Shown here piece by piece: positions 60,524 through 64,000 of a stretch of 64,000 bases of DNA. The stretch's first letter is position 1, and every line of letters starts with the position of its first letter. The DNA is from Physcomitrium patens. Its lineage: Eukaryota; Streptophyta; Bryopsida; Funariales; Funariaceae. Both the position numbers and the translations under genes were made by a program. The notes under the pieces were generated by a model. That model was not told where the DNA came from, did no database searches, and saw nothing but the letters and a program-made list of their open reading frames with translations. The DNA is taken from positions 1,003,543-1,067,542 of the forward strand of contig NC_037269.1 of assembly GCF_000002425.4 (NCBI RefSeq), read 5' to 3'.

Positions 60524-61834
60524 TGTCGTGTTGTAACACGAGTATACAGTGAAAATAAAAAAAAAAGGGAATTTTATTAATATTCAGTTACCTCGAATAT
60601 TGGGAGCATCAACCAACTCCAGTACAAATACTGAGTGGTCAGGTTCAGTCACTCCGTTACAGTCAGCCGAGGCATACTGAAATGCTCCGTTCGATTCCAA
60701 TAACGGAAGTGAGCAAGAAGAGAAGGACCAATTCACACGACGGGTTCGAGGAGCCAATTGGATCCAATTTCGATAATCCAATCCGGGTCCTCTTATCCAA
60801 TATGAGACCTGAATTGGCCGGTCAACCCAATGCAGTCTAATTACGGGAAATCCAGGTCTTACTACGAGTCTTAGCCAATCTGACGCGAGGACCAATTTGA
60901 CCCAATTATGGGAACATCCAGGTTACTACGGGCATCTTTCCCAATATAGGACCTGAATTGGTCGGGCGACTCAATGTGGTCTCGATTACGGGGTTCGATT
61001 CTGTTTCAGGCTGTCCTGTTTTCTGTGCCATTTCAGGGAACGTTGTTTTCGGTAAATGGATTTCTTAAAGGTAAAAACGGAGGAGAAAGCTTGACGACGA
61101 GAGCCAATTTTGGATCCAAGCTTGAGGTGGGAGCCAATTCCGGATCTAAGACGGAAGATTGAAGAAATTCAGAGGATAAGATTAGGGGGGAATCGGGGAG
61201 GGGAGCTAGTTTTCAAGCTTCTGCAAGGTTACCAATTCGGTTTTCATTGGAGGTTTTTGAAGATCAAGGGAATTAGAGAGAGGAGCTTCATGCTTCGGGT
61301 CGGGGAAGGAAAGACATAGAATTTGGATTTTTCTTCTTCGTAGAGTTTTGGGAAGACTAAGGCAATTGCTGCTGAAGTCAGTGTTGTAATGGTGAATCGG
61401 GATTTTTAAATGAAGTGGGTTTGAATACTCTTGACTGTTTTGTAAAATCGAGTTACGTCTGTGATTGAAGGATTAAAAGGGTGTCTATAGGATTGAGTAT
61501 GCGGAGTGAATGAAATTTATTGGGTTAATCTAACAGGACAGTCAGTGGATACAAGATCGTAAGTACAAAGGGGTATTGAAGATTAACAGTTTGGGTTGTT
61601 CGGGGTTCTCTGTAATGTCTAGAGACCTACCAGCTGGGGCAAAAAAAAAAAAAAAAAAAAGACTTCGACAAGTAGTCGAAGAGCATCCGTATAGATTTAC
61701 GGTACATTGTTGCAGTCGTTTATATTCCAGCAGTCAAAAACTGATAGACTGCTTGACTATCGGTGAATCTCCATACTACCTTCTACAGCCAGACGCCCGG
61801 CTCGTTCTCGAGCAGGAAAGCACGTAATACGACA
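60524..61834. mobile_element. Nested 1311-bp insertion, probable solo LTR of a third family
   Basis: The block interrupts C1 gag at a point where B1 is continuous. It begins TGTCGTGTTGTAACACG, and its other end is CGTAATACGACA, i.e. TG...CA ends with a short inverted repeat TGTCGTRTT. It is flanked by TCGT on both sides (60520-60523 and 61835-61838). Inside are recurring CCAATTTGGACC-like phrases and a poly-A run (about 61650-61669), but no conserved protein. Solo LTR is the simplest reading; orientation is undetermined. Confidence 0.7.
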
Positions 61835-62371
61835 TCGTGGTGACCGGATCTTTGTTGTAGCCCATCGAACCTTGTTGTGTTCATCAAATGCTTCCGCAAA
61901 TGCCTCCAAAAAGGTTTCAAAGTCTTTTAGTATGGACGATCGTTTCTCAAACAAAGGAGCAAACCATGATAGAGCTTGCCCTGTAAGTAAGGTTCTAACA
62001 AGCCCAACATGTGACTCCTCCATTGGATAGCATTCGAGCTGTAAAACTGTTATCAACCTGATTTTATTGAAAAATCCTCGAAACTTGGAACGTATACCAT
62101 CGAACTTGTCGGGAAGGCTAACTCGGAGCTCCTTATGTTGTAGAACCAACGGTGCTTGTCGAACTTGAGGCAAAGTTGCTTCTCCAAGTGCAGAAATTTG
62201 AGGCTGGTGCAACCTAGATTGTGCCATCTCAGAGGCTCCATCATTATGAAGCCTTGCCACGACTCCTTCAATCTCTGCAATTCTTTGTGATAATGTAGCG
62301 AGGGCATTCATGATAGCATATAACTTGGACTTCGAACTTTCCATCATACTCATGTCTTGGCTTTTGGCCAT
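61835..62371 (-). pseudogene. Gag N-terminal part of C1, cut by the nested insertion
   Basis: From ATG at 62371 (MAKSQDMSMMESSKSK...) through the conserved LRVSLPDKFDGIRSKF and GQALSWFAPLFEKRSS region, open up to the insertion at 61834. B1 has stops in this same part, so C1 is the better reference for the N-terminal Gag sequence. Confidence 0.88.
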
Positions 62372-62638
62372 TCTAAGAGAAAGACAGAAATGACTCTACA
62401 AGAAGACAATATTGGTTTAGAGGAGGGTACTCCGCAACCTCTAAAATGCCTTAAGAGCTTTAAGAAAAGGAGTAATCTACTCTCTCCAAGAAGAATAAGA
62501 CTCCAATATTATAACAAAAGAAATATCAATTTAGAGGAGGGTAATCCGCAACCTCTAAAATGCTAGTACACTTCCAAGCAGAGGGGTAATCCGCACTTTA
62601 ACGAGGAAGAAACTAACTCTGATATCTGAGGTGAGTGA

Positions 62639-62649
62639 AGTCTCGACAA
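62639..62649 (-). promoter_or_regulatory. Self-complementary primer-binding site of C1
   Basis: On the minus strand this reads TTGTCGAGACT, two bases inside the 5' LTR. It is a perfect complement of the AGTCTCGACAA start motif of the B1 LTR and a 10-of-11 match to the C1 LTR's own AATCTCGACAA (62779-62789). Confidence 0.65.
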
Positions 62650-62651
62650 AC

Positions 62652-63049
62652 TATCACGGACACAGAAATACAAACTCGAGATCTAACAAGAAGTTCAAGA
62701 AGAACTGGCAAGACCTAGATTAATTAGATGAATACAAGAACAACACCAGAGAGGTGAGCTAGAGCTCCAAGAGATGTGTTGTCGAGATTGAAGAACTCTT
62801 CAGCCTCGATTCCAATATATACTCCTATTTAGGAAGCTTCTCAAGTAACTTCTATCAACTAGGAAGCTTCTAGAAGGTTCCAGAGACTTGCTTCTAGAAG
62901 GTTCTAGAAACTTATCTCTAGAAGGTTCTAAAGACTATGTTCTTAACATCTTCTACCAACTAAGAAGCTTCTAGAAGGTTCCAGAGACTTGCTTCTAAAA
63001 GGTTCTAGAAACTTGTCTCTAGAAGGTTCTAAGGACTATGTTTCTAACT
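62652..63049 (-). repeat. 5' LTR of C1
   Basis: 398 bp. In element orientation it begins AGTTAGAAAC (mutated from TGTTAGGGAC) and ends CCGTGATA. Four-module heat-shock arrays lie at 62863-62880 and 62964-62981; a TATA box is at about 62814-62821. Confidence 0.93.
62863..62981 (-). promoter_or_regulatory. Heat-shock element arrays in 5' LTR of C1
   Basis: Arrays of four alternating GAA/TTC modules at 62863-62880 and 62964-62981, upstream of the TATA box in element orientation. Confidence 0.8.
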
Positions 63050-63054
63050 TTTAT
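63050..63054. repeat. Target-site duplication, right (TTTAT), element C1
   Basis: Partner of 55615-55619 with one difference. Confidence 0.6.
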
Positions 63055-64000
63055 AAAACAAATTGAACACAATATTATTCATACAATAACAATATTCTAT
63101 CTTTAGATCATCCATCAATCTCACACAATTCTCCAAAATATGAATTCTTTGTATTTTTTAAAATCCAAAGTCATCTTTAAAACAACCCCAACTTTGTAAA
63201 GCCTTTACAACTTTAATATAAACTTAATTTACCTAAAATTAATGCCCAAAAAATATTCTTATAAGTTTGCTTTCAAATTCAACTCTCCAATTAATCAAAG
63301 AACTCTAGAATCACTATAGCTATGTAAGTTTGTGCCTTAGTGTCTTATTTTAATGAGGATTCATAATGAGTCCTATTTTAGTATCAATTCTTATTTTTTT
63401 AAGATAAATTTTGCTAAAAACTACCTTAAGTCTTTTCTAAAAATTTCTATATCAATTCTTTTTCTTCTGCATTTTGATTTGCCTTATGTATAGTCCTTTA
63501 AAGTAAATAGAAGTTTTTTTTACAAAAATATAGCATTAACACTTATTAATTTTTATTACTTCCTTGTCTATTATCTATATTTTTAAGATAATTTGCTACA
63601 ATATTTTTATTTAAGCTCCTCTATAATATAATATTTTTTTTTATCTTTGAGCTAATAATTGTATTATAATACAAAAATAAAGATTCAAAGCTAATTGTAC
63701 TTGAATTGGTAAGCATATGACTTTAGATGATACATAAAATTTGATTAGCCCTTGATGCATTGATATTGTGATAATTGTTAAGATAGTTGAAAATTAGATG
63801 TTTTAGAAGATAGTTGTAGGTAAAAAATTTTAGATGTTGAAAGTTTAAACAATGACCAGTTGTATAAGAATTGATTAGAAAATCAACAAATGGAGAAGTT
63901 TAATTGAAGAAGTAAGGAAAGGAGTATCTCAATTTTTGAAGTTTGATTTGAGGACATGTTTTTTTTGTTAAGAAGACAAAGCTCTAGTTAACCAAGCTAC
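63055..64000. other. AT-rich flank
   Basis: No gene, RNA gene or recognisable repeat is seen. Confidence 0.6.

Larger units (their letters stand above)
55620..63049 (-). mobile_element. Family-B Ty3/Gypsy chromovirus, copy C1, with nested insertion
   Basis: This is the second copy of the B1 family in opposite orientation, 7430 bp, with two 398-bp LTRs. Minus the 1311-bp insertion and its 4-bp duplication it is within a few bases of B1 in length. Its pol is better preserved than B1: a 484-codon RT/RNase H frame and a 362-codon integrase frame remain. Gag is interrupted, the protease is mutated and the chromodomain has two stops, so it is probably not autonomous. Confidence 0.95.

Noticed and set aside
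60985..61010. tRNA T-loop-like GGTTCGATTC
   Set aside because: No acceptor stem or D-arm could be found around it; it lies in the nested LTR.
1..64000. CRISPR arrays, bacterial operons, rRNA or organelle insertions
   Set aside because: Nothing with regular spacers, ribosomal RNA similarity or plastid/mitochondrial gene content was seen; spliced genes show that the DNA is nuclear eukaryotic.

Overview
The window looks like nuclear DNA of a land plant, most likely a moss or another bryophyte. This rests on short phase-consistent introns, three plant gene families (DUF868, NT-C2/coiled-coil, DUF810/Munc13-like), telobox motifs in gene 5' regions, AT-rich intergenic DNA full of (TA)n runs, and chromodomain Ty3/Gypsy elements. 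The species cannot be named from the sequence.

Layout. 1-5581: decayed Ty3/Gypsy chromovirus of family A, with only its 3' LTR in the window. 6280-12399: complete but mutated chromovirus of family B, copy B1, plus strand, with two 398-bp LTRs and a 5-bp target-site duplication. 15524-16420: single-exon DUF868 gene. 20968-21158: minisatellite. 23468-29738: thirteen-exon gene for a protein of about 1200 residues with an N-terminal C2 domain and long coiled coils. 31.3-39.7 kb: AT-rich DNA holding an A-family relic (33.5-34.2 kb) and an A-family solo LTR (37.0-37.6 kb). 39671-43401: minus-strand ThrE/Prm10-like membrane transporter gene with one apparent frame break. 47152-50715: minus-strand DUF810 (Munc13/PATROL1-like) gene of five coding exons. 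52787-53001: MITE-like element. 55615-63054: second family-B copy, C1, minus strand, again with two 398-bp LTRs; its gag is split by a 1.3-kb insertion that looks like a solo LTR of a third family.

The strongest biology is in family B. Its LTRs carry dense arrays of alternating GAA/TTC modules, which are textbook heat-shock elements, upstream of a TATA box. Two to three bases inside the 5' LTR boundary lies an 11-base motif complementary to the predicted first 11 bases of the transcript, the arrangement used by self-primed Tf1/sushi retrotransposons rather than tRNA priming. Both copies also keep a 117-residue reading frame of identical length between the chromodomain and the 3' LTR. Together these suggest a heat-responsive, self-priming plant chromovirus family with an accessory gene. 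All copies here are mutated and are probably not autonomous.

The four host genes have no evident functional link. They look like ordinary dispersed nuclear genes between repeat-rich blocks. Exon boundaries were derived by eye from GT/AG sites, reading-phase continuity and family similarity.
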